NCBI RefSeq assembly: GCF_019578655.1
Contig: NC_063256.1
Location: forward strand, 9,114,001 to 9,178,000
Source of the DNA: Ricinus communis
Lineage: Eukaryota > Streptophyta > Magnoliopsida > Malpighiales > Euphorbiaceae
DNA length: 64,000 bases
Direction: 5' to 3'
A program made the translations under genes and the position numbers. The notes under the pieces were generated by a model, which made no database searches, was not told where the DNA came from, and saw only the letters and a list, made by a program, of their open reading frames with translations. The stretch's first letter is position 1. Each line of letters starts with the position of its first letter. Below are positions 36,101 through 48,545 of this stretch, one piece after another.

Positions 36101-38659
36101 ATTCAGAGTTACTCATGGATCCTGATGGCGCATACTCTCAGCTTATACGCTTACAAGAAGTAAATAAAGATTCAGAGCAAAAACCTGAGGACCATAAAAG
36201 ATCAGATCTTTCTTCAGAATCTTTTAGACAATCAAGTCAAAGAATCTCACTGCGAAGATCCATCAGCCGGGGATCATCTGGTGTAGGAAATAGCAGTCGT
36301 CATTCATTCTCAGTCTCATTTGGTTTGCCTACAGGAATTAATGCCACCGATAACCCCCAGGAAGAACCTACAGATTCTCCATCACCAGAAAATACTCCAG
36401 AAGTTCCAATCCGTCGCCTCGCATATCTCAACAAGCCTGAGATTCCAGTGCTAATATTTGGAGCTATAGCTGCCTGTGCCAATGGTGTCATATTTCCCAT
36501 CTATGGTATACTACTGTCTAGGGTGATCAAATCATTTTATGAACCACCTCATGAATTAAGAAAGGACACGAATTTCTGGGCGCTTATATTTATGACTCTT
36601 GGTCTGGCAAGCTTTGTGGTAATACCATTACAATTTTACTTCTTTGGCGTGGCTGGCAGTAGATTAATCCAACGGATCCGGACTATTTGTTTCGAGAAGG
36701 TGGTTCACATGGAGGTTGGTTGGTTTGACGAGCCTGAGCACTCAAGTGGTGCAATTGGTGCTAGGCTTTCAGCAGATGCAGCAACAGTGCGTGCTTTGGT
36801 TGGAGATTCACTAGCTCAAATGGTTCAAAACCTTGCATCAGCAGTAGCAGGTCTAGTCATTGCCTTCACTGCAAGTTGGCAATTGGCCTTCATTATTCTT
36901 GCGCTGATTCCTCTCATTGGAGTCACTGGATATGTTCAAGTAAAGTTCATGCAAGGGTTCAGTGCAGATGCAAAGGTGTGCATTCTATTTCATGATTTTG
37001 TTACACTCATTAAAAAAAAAAAAAACGAAGTAACAGAAAATAAACTATATTCAAGGGGCTCTATAAATATAATTTGTGAATTTGAAATTATTCAACGAAA
37101 TCTAAATTTAAATGTTTGCAGATGATGTACGAGGAAGCAAGCCAAGTTGCAAATGATGCTGTTGGAAGTATAAGAACAGTTGCCTCTTTCTGTGCAGAGG
37201 AGAAGGTGATGCAAATGTACAAAAAGAAGTGTGAAGGCCCTATGAAGACAGGAATAAGGCAAGGTGTCATAAGTGGAATGGGATTTGGAGCGTCTTTCTT
37301 CTTGCTGTTTTCTGTATATGCAACCAGTTTCTACGCAGGAGCTCAACTTGTCAAGCACGGGAAGACATCATTCTCGGATGTTTTTCAAGTGAGTATACAT
37401 ATGCCATTCTCGAGTTTATTCCTGAAATACTTACAAGACTTCCTAAACAATAGTCTCTAACCATGTTAATAATGATACTGATTTTAATTGGTCTACTCTG
37501 CAGGTTTTCTTTGCCTTAACCATGGCTGCTATGGGAATTTCACAGTCAAGTTCCTTGGCTCCTGATTCCTCCAAGGCCAGGAGTGCTGTTGCTTCCATAT
37601 TTTCAATTATTGACCGACAGTCAAAGATAGATCCAAGTGACGAATCAGGAATGACCATAGAGAATGTGAGAGGAGAAATTGAGCTTCGTCGTGTAAGCTT
37701 TAGGTATCCATCTAGGCCGGACATTCAAATTTTCCGAGACCTGAACTTGGCAATTCACTCTGGCAAGGTAATTATCCCTGTTTTATGTTCTATTTGTTGC
37801 AAATTAACAGTTAGCAAAAGCCAAAAATGAATCATGAAAGCATTGCTTTTCATTTACTTATGCATTTATCAGAGTGATAATTTTTTTTTTTAAAATTTTC
37901 TTTCAGACTGTGGCTCTAGTTGGAGAAAGTGGAAGTGGGAAATCAACTGTCATCTCATTATTGCAAAGATTTTATGATCCTGATTCAGGTCATATAACTC
38001 TAGATGGAGTTGAAATTCAAAGGCTCCAACTCAAGTGGCTGAGGCAGCAGATGGGGCTTGTGAGCCAAGAACCAGTCTTGTTTAATGATACGATCCGTGC
38101 CAACATTGCGTATGGAAAGGATGGAGATGCAACTGAAGCAGAAACTTTAGCAGCATCAGAGTTGGCCAACGCTCACAAGTTCATCAGTAGCTTACAACAG
38201 GTTAGAACACAGTAACTCAGTATAGATAGGAAGTCATATATGATTTAGTTAGTTTATCTTGAGAACCCTGTTGCTTAATGTTTGTGAAAATGCAAAATGC
38301 AGGGGTACGACACTCTTGTAGGAGAACGAGGGGTTCAATTGTCAGGTGGGCAGAAACAGAGGGTAGCCATAGCTCGTGCCATAGTGAAAAGTCCAAAAAT
38401 ACTGCTGTTAGATGAGGCAACCAGTGCCTTAGATGCTGAATCAGAGAGAGTGGTCCAAGATGCATTAGACCGAGTAATGGTGAACAGAACTACAATTGTT
38501 GTAGCCCATCGATTATCTACAATCCAGAATGCAGATGTTATTGCAGTGGTTAAAAATGGGGTCATTGTAGAGAAGGGAAAGCATGAAACTTTGATCAATA
38601 TCAAAGATGGCTTTTATGCTTCCTTAGTCTCCCTTCATACGACTGCCTCAACTGCATGA
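33153..38659 (+). CDS. ABCB-A: full-length ABC transporter, ABCB4/ABCB21/ABCB11-like
   Basis: Twelve coding exons: 33153-33482, 33744-33798, 33890-34065, 34172-34393, 34477-34715, 34832-35357, 35456-35729, 36095-36975, 37122-37388, 37504-37767, 37907-38200, 38303-38659. All junctions are GT..AG and keep frame, giving 1294 residues arranged TMD1-NBD1-TMD2-NBD2. NBD1: Walker [10 protein letters not shown] (425-433), LSGGQ (529-533), Walker B ILLLDE (549-554), switch His585. NBD2: GESGSGKST (1084-1092), LSGGQ (1189-1193), ILLLDE (1209-1214), His1245. The linker has [10 protein letters not shown], a likely phosphorylation region. Both sites look catalytically complete. Members of this clade are plasma-membrane exporters or facultative importers of auxin, and of alkaloids in some species; the substrate here is not known. 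It is the most diverged of the three tandem genes and the only one starting MDKENG. Intron 5 has an (AC)n run at 34737-34755. Confidence 0.95.
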
Positions 38660-38906
38660 GTTATCATTTGCTTTTTCTCCTTTTTTCATTTTTCTCCCTA
38701 ATGCTGGCTGTTGTTACAATTTTGGTAGAAGTCCTATGTTCCACGTTGTCCAACCCAAAGCTATATGTAAATGCGTTTCTCTTTTATAATTATTATTATT
38801 ATTTTCATTCAAACACAAAACAAAAGAAGAACGAATGGACGAATGGCACATTGTGAATTCTTGTATGAAGCGAAAACGCAACGAAGAGTATCATAAATCA
38901 TACTGG

Positions 38907-38912
38907 AATAAA
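38907..38912 (+). terminator. Possible polyadenylation signal of ABCB-A
   Basis: AATAAA followed directly by a run of A, 248 bp after the stop codon. The position suits a 3' UTR, but the A-run makes chance occurrence likely. Confidence 0.3.
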
Positions 38913-39509
38913 AAAAAAAAAAAAGAAACTTAATGCATATTTTAGCATTAATTCATTTGGTTGACTGTTCCTACTTTAGACAAATTTCTCCAATTTATAC
39001 TTTTTTTCTAGTATATGATATTAGAGATCCTGAGCGATGGCGTTATCAGGAATTTTAGTTAGTCTGTGATTATATTTATATAATGATTTTCCCAGCTACC
39101 CAAAGTAGTTCCGCCTTGAAATATAGAACTTTCAGTTGCTCATTTGCTCTTCACAGCTACTTCAGCTTGGTTGATTTCAAGAAGGAAAGAACTGGTCAAT
39201 TCTATGTCTAAAACTTTTGCGTAATTTGGTAAAACAATTAGACTATTGTCCCTTTCTTTCCTATACATATTATGAAGATATTATGCAGATCATCTTTGTT
39301 CAATATTGTTGTCCAGCTCTTATTTGGGTACAGTAGCTTCGTTCTTTGTCGAGAACATCTGCAAAAAATCAGCATATATGTTTCGAATTTGGACGGATGA
39401 CATGATATGTCCTCGATCTAAGATTTCATCGCTACTTTTAGGCGACAGTATCAATACTTATATGTAGATCTACTGGTGCATCATGTCCTTCGTCGTATTT
39501 TTTTGTGAT

Positions 39510-39801
39510 GCCCTGCTTTTCGCCGCTAACTTTTTGCCGTTAGTTTCGCCGCCAAAATATTTTAGGTGACGTCATTATTCTGCGCTAAATCTAGACGCGA
39601 CATCGTGAGATAGACATAAGACGAAACAAATTTTCGCCGCCAGTTCAGTGAAAAGTCAGAAAATACTGCCGCCAAAATATTTAGCGAGAACTGTAATTCG
39701 TCGCTAGATATCCTGCCACGCCTTAAACTCGTTCTAATTATATAGGATTTTCTTTTTTGTTAGTGGCTGAACGAATAGGTAGAACGAAACGGCACTGTAG
39801 T
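39510..39801. mobile_element. CACTA (En/Spm)-like terminal fragment
   Basis: The piece is full of subterminal words typical of plant CACTA elements (CGCCGCTAA, CGCCGCCAAAATATTT, TTCGTCGCTAGATA, CGCCGCCAG in both directions) and ends at 39795-39801 with TGTAGTG, the complement of a CACTACA terminus. No transposase and no matching left CACTA end were found, so it is a one-ended remnant. Confidence 0.5.
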
Positions 39802-41204
39802 GGCTCGAACTAATTATGCCCGCCATTTGAAAAGTGTTTTTCTTTTTTTACTGGTTTTCGAAAGACGCTAGGGAATACCTTTCCCTCCATTTTTGTAAAA
39901 ACTGCGTCGTTTTTCTTCAACAGGCTACCATTAAGGAAAAATGAGCCACCATTAGGATTGGGAGCGATCTTCTTTGTCTCATCAGTGGCGGGATTCAGTA
40001 TTCTTGCCTAAAGTGCCACCATAATCAGTTATTCGCAGGTGGTGTAAGAGGCTAAAGGGGACCGATTTACCAACGTCCGTGTCAAGGGTTTGAATGATGT
40101 CGATTGAGGGATCCATGTTTTATTGGAACGGCAAGGTTTTTGAAAAGTGGAAAAATAGCTAAACATTTTCCTCTGCTGCTCTAATAGGATACGTTTCTTC
40201 CCAAGTTTGCTAATGCCACAAACTTAGTTACGAAGCAACTAGTTGATTAACTAAGCTTAGCTCATAGTTTCTTTGACTAATTCAATTAGCTTTGAAATTA
40301 TGGTACAATGTCGGCTAGATTTAGATGCTTATCTATGATGCACAAGGTAGGGATTTAGATCTCTGTTTGACTATTTTGCCTCTGTCGTTTTTAATTATTT
40401 CGTTTACCTGAAACTAGTTAGTTGAACTGGTCCAAAACTGCATATTCTGCACTAAGGATTTGACATAAAATAACTAAATATTGCTTTCTCTAGCGTTTCT
40501 AGATCACCTGTCTGATGAAAGCAAATGTTTTTTCTTTATTTAGTCTGTCATTTTCTTTGTATTCAATATTCTAATCGATCTTTGTGAAGAATCTATATTC
40601 CCCTTTCCTCCAAGTTACTGATCAATTAAATCTTTGTTCACAAAAGAATGAATAATACAGGGTCTGGTTTACTAAGAGGACAGTCCAAGCCTTTGGCTAA
40701 TTTCTTGATGTTAGGTTTTGGTCAACATATGCCAGTCAATATCCAAATTGCTTGCTCTATAAGCAATAAAACGCCTATATCTAAACTACAAAATGCTCAA
40801 ACGCAATATGTATCCACAGGGAAGAACAAGGTCAAGGATCCTTTCACCTTGTTTGGTAAGAGATTAGTTGCCTCAGTCCCTTTTCTTAAAAAAAAAAGTG
40901 CCTGGGTTTTGCGCACTTTTGTTCTCTCTGCTATATAGTGTGATTGTGTTATGATTATTAAAAAAGTTCAGTTCGATTGTATAAGAAGTGTGAGGTTGCA
41001 CAGTTTTGTCCCCATCAACAACAGAACCGAGCATATTCTCCACTATATATATGCATTTAGAGAAATGGTAAGATATTAAGTATTCTGCGACAAATTTAGG
41101 TGGCACATGTGAAAATATAGGTGCTGAGGTTCATCTCCATGTAAGAGAGTTAAGAGCCTGAATGCATATAGTTTAGCCTTCACTAAGATTTCTACATCTA
41201 CTAT

Positions 41205-41606
41205 AACTGATTTCCACTGAAGTTGTTGGAATAATGATATTAGAATAAGCTGTGATGACGGAGATTCGCCAAGAGGTGAATCCCCAAGCGAGTTAAGAAC
41301 TCGTCTACACCCACAAATTTGGAACTAGCTTAGTAAACGCACAACAAGGGACCCGTTACGCCTTATAACCTCAAGGGACTACCCCTAGAACACTGGAGCA
41401 TGTTTCTCCTTATACCTAGGACCACTCAAATAACCGACTCGACACTTACATACACCTATAATGGACTAATGCTTCTACAACCTTTAGACACTAATCCTTT
41501 GAACCCCTACTGAAAACTAAGACCGTTGTTACCTCTCACTTGTGGTGACATCAATTCCTAACTGATTTTAACTGAATTTCTTGATATATTGGCAATAGAA
41601 TAAATT
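41205..41606. repeat. ~300 bp block between two ~45 bp direct repeats, upstream of ABCB-B
   Basis: An AACTGATTTCCACTGAA..TTGG..ATTAGAATAA block (41205-41250) is repeated after the insert (41559-41606). The insert begins TGTGATGA, ends TGACATCA and is much less AT-rich than its surroundings. The same arrangement occurs upstream of ABCB-C (51416-51830), so it predates the B/C duplication. TG..CA ends suggest a small LTR-like piece, but the 45 bp flanks are not a normal target duplication. Confidence 0.55.
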
Positions 41607-41947
41607 GTATGGTACTTGATTTCTTGGAATATACACACACAAGATTGAGCAGTTTAATCCTCTTTTATTTCGTAATGGCTACTGCAGTTCAACTCAAGAA
41701 AGTGATAGAAAGTCAATCCTCTGATTTTTCTTTTTCAACAACAATTGGAATCATTTAAATGAATATGTATCTTTTATGTTTCCACCTTTAATACAGCTTA
41801 TTTCTAATTCGTTATGCTATTGTAATCTTGATTAGAGAGTTAAGGGATTGAACCACTACTTGTTTGTGCTATATAGCTGCAAAGTAAGCTCAATAAGTTC
41901 CAAGAGTAGTAGACAAACTATCAGATTATTATCTTAAACTGTGTGCT

Positions 41948-44900
41948 ATGGCCGTGGAAAATGGCGTACACAGTGACATAAGTACCCATGAGACTAGCAC
42001 ATCAAAAGGCCTGGAAGAAAAGGATAAAAGCGCCAGAGCAAATGGGCACCCACAAGAAATGGAGAAGAGCAATGGAGAAGAGAAAACAAACTCAGTTCCA
42101 TTCCACAAGCTCTTTTCATTTGCAGACTCTGTTGATATTGTTTTGATGATCATTGGCACAATTGGTGCTCTTGGGAATGGATTAAGTATGCCCTTGATGA
42201 CAATATTTCTTGGGGATACGATTGATGCTTTTGGAAATAACCAGAATAACCAAGATGTTGTGGATATAGTTTCCAAGGTAAACATCTTTGGTACAAGCTT
42301 TAAGTATGAACTGATCTAACTCTAGTAAAGATTCATATTTGGAAGGAATGTAGATATTTATAGCAAAGAAGATGAAAATGCACCTATTACTTTTTTTATG
42401 AGAGTTAGTTGTGGAACTTGATTTATATTCTTTCAACTGTAGTTGTTTTCAACTTTAAATGGAAAAATGTTGCTCATGATTTGTTGCCTGGAAAAACTTT
42501 AGGTGTCTCTGAAATTTGTCTACTTGGGAATAGGATCTTCTGTGGCCTCATTTCTCCGTAAGTAAAACACTATATATGCTAATACCATCTCATGCACAGA
42601 GAAATGTAGTCTATCAAGTAAGTGGACTGAGAAAACTCTGTCTGTTGTTTCAGAGGTGGTTTGTTGGATGGTCACAGGGGAGAGACAGGCTGCAAGAATA
42701 AGGGGTTTATATTTGAAGACTATATTAAGACAAGATATTGCTTTCTTTGATAAGGAAACAAACACTGGAGAGGTCATTGGTAGAATGTCTGGTGACACTG
42801 TTCTTATACAAGATGCAATGGGAGAGAAGGTACTATACATTACTTCTTAAAAAGTAATGGAACTCATAATAAAGGACAGAGGTTCTCAGAATTTATCTTG
42901 CCTATGTGTTCCAGTGGTTAAATAGTTTTGTCTGCTATTTTTTCAGGTTGGGAAATTTCTGCAGCTCCTATCAACTTTCATTGGAGGATTTTTAATAGCA
43001 TTTGTCAAAGGGTGGCTTCTTACTCTTGTCATGTTGTCCTCTCTGCCCCTGCTTGTTCTAGCTGGTGCAGCTATGTCTATTATGATAGCTAGGACAGCTT
43101 CTCATGGACAAAATGCTTATGCAAAAGCAGCAACTGTAGTTGAGCAGACTATTGGTTCAATCAGAACGGTACGTTAAGAATAGCCATTACTAAAAGCATG
43201 CCTGGAAAAGTATGCTCATCATTTAATTATTATTCAGGTTGCATCATTTACTGGGGAGAAGCAAGCCATACGGAATTACGAGAAGTATCTTGTTGCTGCT
43301 TACCACTCAGGTGCTCATGAGGGCTTAATTACTGGATTGGGACTTGGCCTATTTGTTTTTATCCTGTTCTCTAGTTATGCTTTAGCAATATGGTATGGAG
43401 GAAAGATGATACTGGAAAAAGGATACACAGGTGGCGAAGTGATTAATGTAATCCTTGTTGTGTTGACTGGCTCTACGTGAGTTCCTCTGTTAATCTGAAA
43501 CGCATAACACAAATACACAAAGTTTCTTTGATGATTTATCAATTATTGACCGTTTGCATTTATACATGGATGCTTCAGGTCCCTAGGGCAAGCATCCCCT
43601 TGCATGAGTGCATTTGCTGCTGGACAAGCTGCAGCTTATAAGATGTTCGAGACCATTGGTAGAAAGCCAGAGATAGATGCATATGATACGAGTGGAAAGG
43701 TATCAGATGACGTCCATGGAAGTATAGAGTTAAAGGAAGTATATTTCAGTTATCCAGCTAGACCGGATGAGCAAATATTTAGTGGTTTCTCTCTTTCTAT
43801 CCCAAGTGGCATGACTGCAGCTTTGGTTGGACAAAGTGGGAGTGGGAAATCGACAGTCATAAGTCTAGTAGAGCGATTTTATGATCCGCAATCCGGTGAA
43901 GTTCTCATAGATGGCATCAACCTCAAAGAGTATCAGTTAAAGTGGATTCGGGGGAAAATTGGCCTCGTCAGCCAAGAACCTGTGTTATTTACATCCAGCA
44001 TTAGGGATAATATTGCATATGGAAAAGATGAAGCTACCACTGAAGAGATAAGAGCTGCAGCCGAACTTGCCAATGCTGCTAAATTCATTGATAAACTGCC
44101 ACAGGTTCTAACTTGTTCATTTTATGCATGAACAGTTTTCAGTATGCTGTCTTCATTTTCCGGATCATATACATTGTTCAGTGATTCTGGTCCTTTGATT
44201 TTCCTTTCAGGGTCTAGATACAATGGTTGGTGAGCATGGAACACAGCTTTCGGGTGGACAGAAGCAGAGAATTGCAATAGCGAGAGCAATCCTGAAAGAT
44301 CCACGAATTTTACTTTTGGATGAAGCTACTAGTGCACTCGATGCAGAATCTGAAAGAATAGTTCAGGAGGCATTAGACAGGATTATGGTCAACAGAACAA
44401 CAGTCATTGTTGCCCATCGTCTGACTACGATTAGAAATGCTGATATGATTGCTGTCATTCACCGTGGAAAGATAGTAGAGAAAGGTAACTTATTTGAACA
44501 GGGCATATTAATCTACATCTATTACAACTGACGGTATTGTGGTCTCAAATAAGCTTGTCAGTAGTGAATAATGTTGCTAAATGAGTTATCTATTTATATA
44601 ATTTATCCATACATGTATTTATACAAGATGCTGTGTTTGATTTTGAAAAATTCATCACAATGATTACACCTTAAACAGTATACATATTTTGACACATTAA
44701 CTGCTATTGTTAGTTTGGTTTTGAAAGAGATGAGCATATGATTTGGCTCTATTGTGTTTATTGATTGATTAGGTTCACATTCGGAACTACTTGCGGATCC
44801 TGATGGAGCATACGCTCAGCTTATAAGGTTACAAGAAGTAAATGAAGATTCAGAAGAAGCTGTAGATGAACGTAAAAGATCAGAGATTTCTTTGGAGTCA

Positions 44901-47416
44901 TTGTCTAGTCAAAGAAATTCATTGCAACGGTCCATCAGTCGGGGATCATCTGGAGCTGGAAATAGCCATCGTCATTCATTATCAGTTCCTTCTGGTTTAC
45001 GTACAGGACTTAATGTCTCTGAAAATTCACTAGCAGAACCAGAAGTTTCTCTACAAAAGAAGCAAACTCCAGAGGTCCCGATTCGCCGCCTCGCATATCT
45101 CAACAAGCCTGAGATTCCAGAGCTTATAGCTGGATCCATAGGTGCAATTATTCACGGTGTAATATTTCCTCTTTTTGGTATACTAATTTCTAGAGTGATT
45201 GAAGCTTTTTTTAAACCACCACATGAATTGAGGAAGGATTCGAAGTTCTGGGCAATCATCTTTGTGATAGTTGCCGTTGTTTCATTTTTGGCATGTAATG
45301 CACAATTATACTTTTTTGCTGTGGCTGGGTCTAAGTTGATCCAGCGGATCAGATCAATGTGTTTTGAGAAGGTGGTTCATATGGAAGTTGGTTGGTTCGA
45401 TGTGCCTGAGCATTCAAGTGGTGCAATTGGTGCTAGACTTTCAGCAGATGCAGCATCAGTGCGTTCTCTGGTTGGAGATTCACTAGCTCAGATGGTTCAG
45501 AACATTGCATCAGCAGTAGCAGGTCTGGTTATTGCCTTCACTGCAAGTTGGCAACTGGCTTTCATTATTCTTGTAATAGTCCCTCTCACAGGACTCAATG
45601 CTTATGTTCAATTAGAGTTCTTGAAAGGGTTCAGCGCAGATGCAAAGGTAAACATTTTTTCTTGCAGTTCTTTTATGTAGTAAGCTTGTAAGTTTTATGA
45701 TAAAGGAATAAGCGAAATATCTATAATCAAGGTGCTAATATCCTTGATTAATTTTTCATAATAAATAATTATTCATCAAGAATAAATCTAACTATTTGCA
45801 GATGATGTATGAGGAAGCAAGCCAAGTTGCAAATGATGCAGTTGGTAGTATAAGAACTGTTGCCTCTTTCTGTGCTGAAGAGAAGGTGATGCAACTGTAT
45901 AGAAAGAAATGTGAAGGTCCTCTAAAGACAGGAATAAGGCAAGGGCTTGTCAGTGGAATAGGATTTGGAGTATCATTCTTCTTGCTGTTTTCTGTCTATG
46001 CAACTAGTTTCTATGCAGGAGCTCAACTTGTCAAGCATGGGAAAGCAACATTCACAGATGTTTTTCAAGTGAGTACATCTTCCTCATTTGTAAAGGTTTT
46101 CATGACAGAAATTTCAGCCTTCCTAAATACTGCTCATGTTGTAATGATGCTTATTTCACGGTCTGCTTTGCAGGTTTTCTTTGCTTTAACCGTGGCTGCT
46201 ATGGGAATTTCTCAATCAAGCTCCTTTGCTCCTGATTCCTCTAAGGCCAAGACCGCTGTTGCTTCAATTTTTTCAATTTTAGATAGAAAATCAAAGATAG
46301 ATCCTAGTGACGAGTCAGGAATGACATTAGAGAATGTGAGAGGAGATATAGAGTTTCAGCATGTAACCTTTAGGTATCCATCTAGGCCGGATATTCAAAT
46401 TTTCCAAGACCTGAGCTTGTCCATTCATTCTGGCAAGGTAATTAGTCCTATTCTGTATTCTATTCTTTGCAAGAAATTAGCACAAGCCAAAAATAAATCA
46501 TTCATGTTTTATTCAATCTAATGATTCAATGCAACTTTGAAATTATTTGGGGAATTTTCATTCAGACTGTGGCTCTAGTTGGTGAAAGTGGCAGCGGGAA
46601 ATCAACTGCCATCTCATTGTTACAAAGATTTTATGATCCTGATTCTGGACATATAACACTGGATGGAGTTGAAATTCAAAGGCTCCAACTCAAGTGGTTG
46701 AGACAGCAGATGGGGCTTGTGAGCCAAGAACCGGTATTGTTTAACGAAACAATCCGTGCCAACATTGCATATGGAAAGGATGGAAATGCATCTGAGGCAG
46801 AAATCTTAGCTGCGTCAGAGTTGGCCAATTCTCACGAGTTCATTAGCAGTTTACAACAGGTTGGAACATAATATTTCAGTACCCATAGCTGCATTGAAGT
46901 GCTATTAAACTTAAATACAGTCAAGCAAGCAACTTCAATCATGTAAACTCTAATAAGACTTATGCATGCATACATAGGAATTGAAATATGATCTAATCAG
47001 TTCTTCTTTGATGCTTGTTGTGACTCAGTCTTCTCGTTTTATAATAATGGCAAATGCAGGGGTATGATACTCTCGTAGGTGAACGAGGAGTCCAACTGTC
47101 GGGGGGACAGAAGCAAAGGGTAGCCATTGCTCGGGCTATAGTGAAAACACCAAAGATACTGCTACTGGATGAGGCAACCAGTGCCCTGGATGCCGAATCT
47201 GAGAGAGTGGTTCAAGATGCATTAGACAGAGTAATGCTGAAGAGGACAACAGTTGTTGTAGCCCATCGATTATCTACGATCCAGAATGCAGATGTTATTG
47301 CAGTGGTTAAAAATGGTGCTATTATAGAGAAAGGAAAGCATGAGACCTTGATCCACATCAGTAATGGTTTCTATGCTTCCCTAGTGGCACTTCACGTAAG
47401 TGCCTCAACTGCATGA
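41948..47416 (+). CDS. ABCB-B: full-length ABC transporter, ABCB4/ABCB21/ABCB11-like
   Basis: Twelve coding exons: 41948-42277, 42503-42557, 42654-42829, 42947-43168, 43238-43476, 43579-44104, 44211-44484, 44773-45647, 45802-46068, 46174-46437, 46566-46859, 47060-47416. Exon sizes equal those of ABCB-A except exon 8 (875 versus 881 nt). The frame stays open for 1292 residues. NBD1 has [29 protein letters not shown] and AHRLTT; NBD2 has [29 protein letters not shown] and AHRLST, so both ATP sites look intact. B carries changes where A and C agree: ARTASHGQ for [16 protein letters not shown] in TMD1, SLQRSIS for SLRRSIS in the linker, and MLKRTT near the NBD2 His loop. It starts [10 protein letters not shown], almost the same as ABCB-C. 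Substrate unknown; auxin or other organic ions are possible by clade. Confidence 0.95.
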
Positions 47417-47559
47417 GTTTCTTTTTTCCTGTTATGATAATTTTGGTGAAGGATTCATGTACTCTCCTTTTCAAACAGAAATATTAAAAGAAGTTTGCAC
47501 CAGCTGCATGAGTTGGTTACAGTTTTTATTTATTTTTCTTTTCATGGTAATTTGACGGT

Positions 47560-48445
47560 AAGAGGTGATGAAAGTAAGAAGCTATATGTCAGGAGCCTGA
47601 TTCATATAGCAGCACAGAGGATAAAAAGAAACAGGAGAAGAATAAAAGAATAGAAGAAAGAATTCTTAGGAAGGAGAAATGGATTCGGTATTAATTTTCA
47701 GCATGAATACAATGTCCTTCATGTGCACTATAAATAGCCAATCATCGGCTCAAAACTCCAATTCACCAGCTGCCATAACAGAATTCTTAGGTAAAAGACA
47801 GACTAGCTAAATAACAAAATAACAACGGAATAAAAATAAGAACAATTACTACTACTGCAAGTCTATCCAAAATACCGTTACTCTTGGTGCATGTGCGTTA
47901 TTCCACCATCAGCAGCTACTAACAGACAATCCAATCCTTCACCACCAATCAATAGTCACAGCTTTCATCAATGATCTTAGCCCTTTCACCATGATTTTCT
48001 GACTGGCCTTTTTTCATAGTTCCTTGGCTGCGTCATCACAAAGCATCTGTTGCAGGCCTTCTTCCATATTAGTCACTTGTTGCAGGCCTTTTTTACCAAT
48101 TTCCTGGTTCCCGACACTATAGTCTTGTATCCATTGTCTCTCCTCCAAATCTGGCCCAATCAGGCATGTATGAGGTAACGAGTGTGAAGAAAGATACAAG
48201 AAGAAGAAGATGAGGTGTTTGATGATAACTCTAATTGATAACTTTTCATTAATATTGTTACTGATATTTATACAGCATTTGATACAACATTTGATCTACT
48301 TTAAATTTTAAATTATAAACAGAAAATATATAAAAAAATTCATAATAAATAAATATCTATAAAACAGCTAAGCAACATTATCTCAACAGTTTGCCAACAA
48401 CTTCTTGTGAATCAGTTGTAACAGATTCTTTAACAGAGTGCACTG
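47560..48445. other. Insertion-like segment between ABCB-B and copy 2, possibly an LTR-element fragment
   Basis: This ~0.9 kb has no counterpart after ABCB-C. It includes CACTATAAATAGCCAATCA (a TATA-like promoter word) and, on the minus strand, a short frame with GLQQVTNMEEGLQQMLCDD that faintly resembles the start of a retroelement gag region. Evidence is weak; no primer-binding site or paired LTR was found. Confidence 0.3.
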
Positions 48446-48545
48446 CATCTTCGATCTAAGATTCCATTGCTGCTTTTAGGCGACAGTATCAATACTTATA
48501 CGTAGTTATACTTGTGCAACATGTCCTTCGTCGTGATTTTTTTAA

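Larger units (their letters stand above)
39412..47487 (+). repeat. Segmental duplication, copy 1 (upstream flank plus ABCB-B)
   Basis: The copy begins with TCGATCTAAGATTTCATCGC, whose counterpart TCGATCTAAGATTCCATTGC starts copy 2 near 48452. Similarity then runs through the upstream flank, all exons and introns of the gene, and into the 3' flank up to AAACAGAAATATTAA (about 47474-47487 here, about 57652-57666 in copy 2). The flank before gene B is ~2.5 kb versus ~3.7 kb before gene C, mostly because of a transposon in copy 2. Confidence 0.8.

Noticed and set aside
40648..40938. 96-residue open frame upstream of ABCB-B (MNNTGSGLLRG...)
   Set aside because: The duplicated counterpart near 50880-51180 is broken by stops and indels, and no domain is recognisable, so it is not under protein-level constraint.
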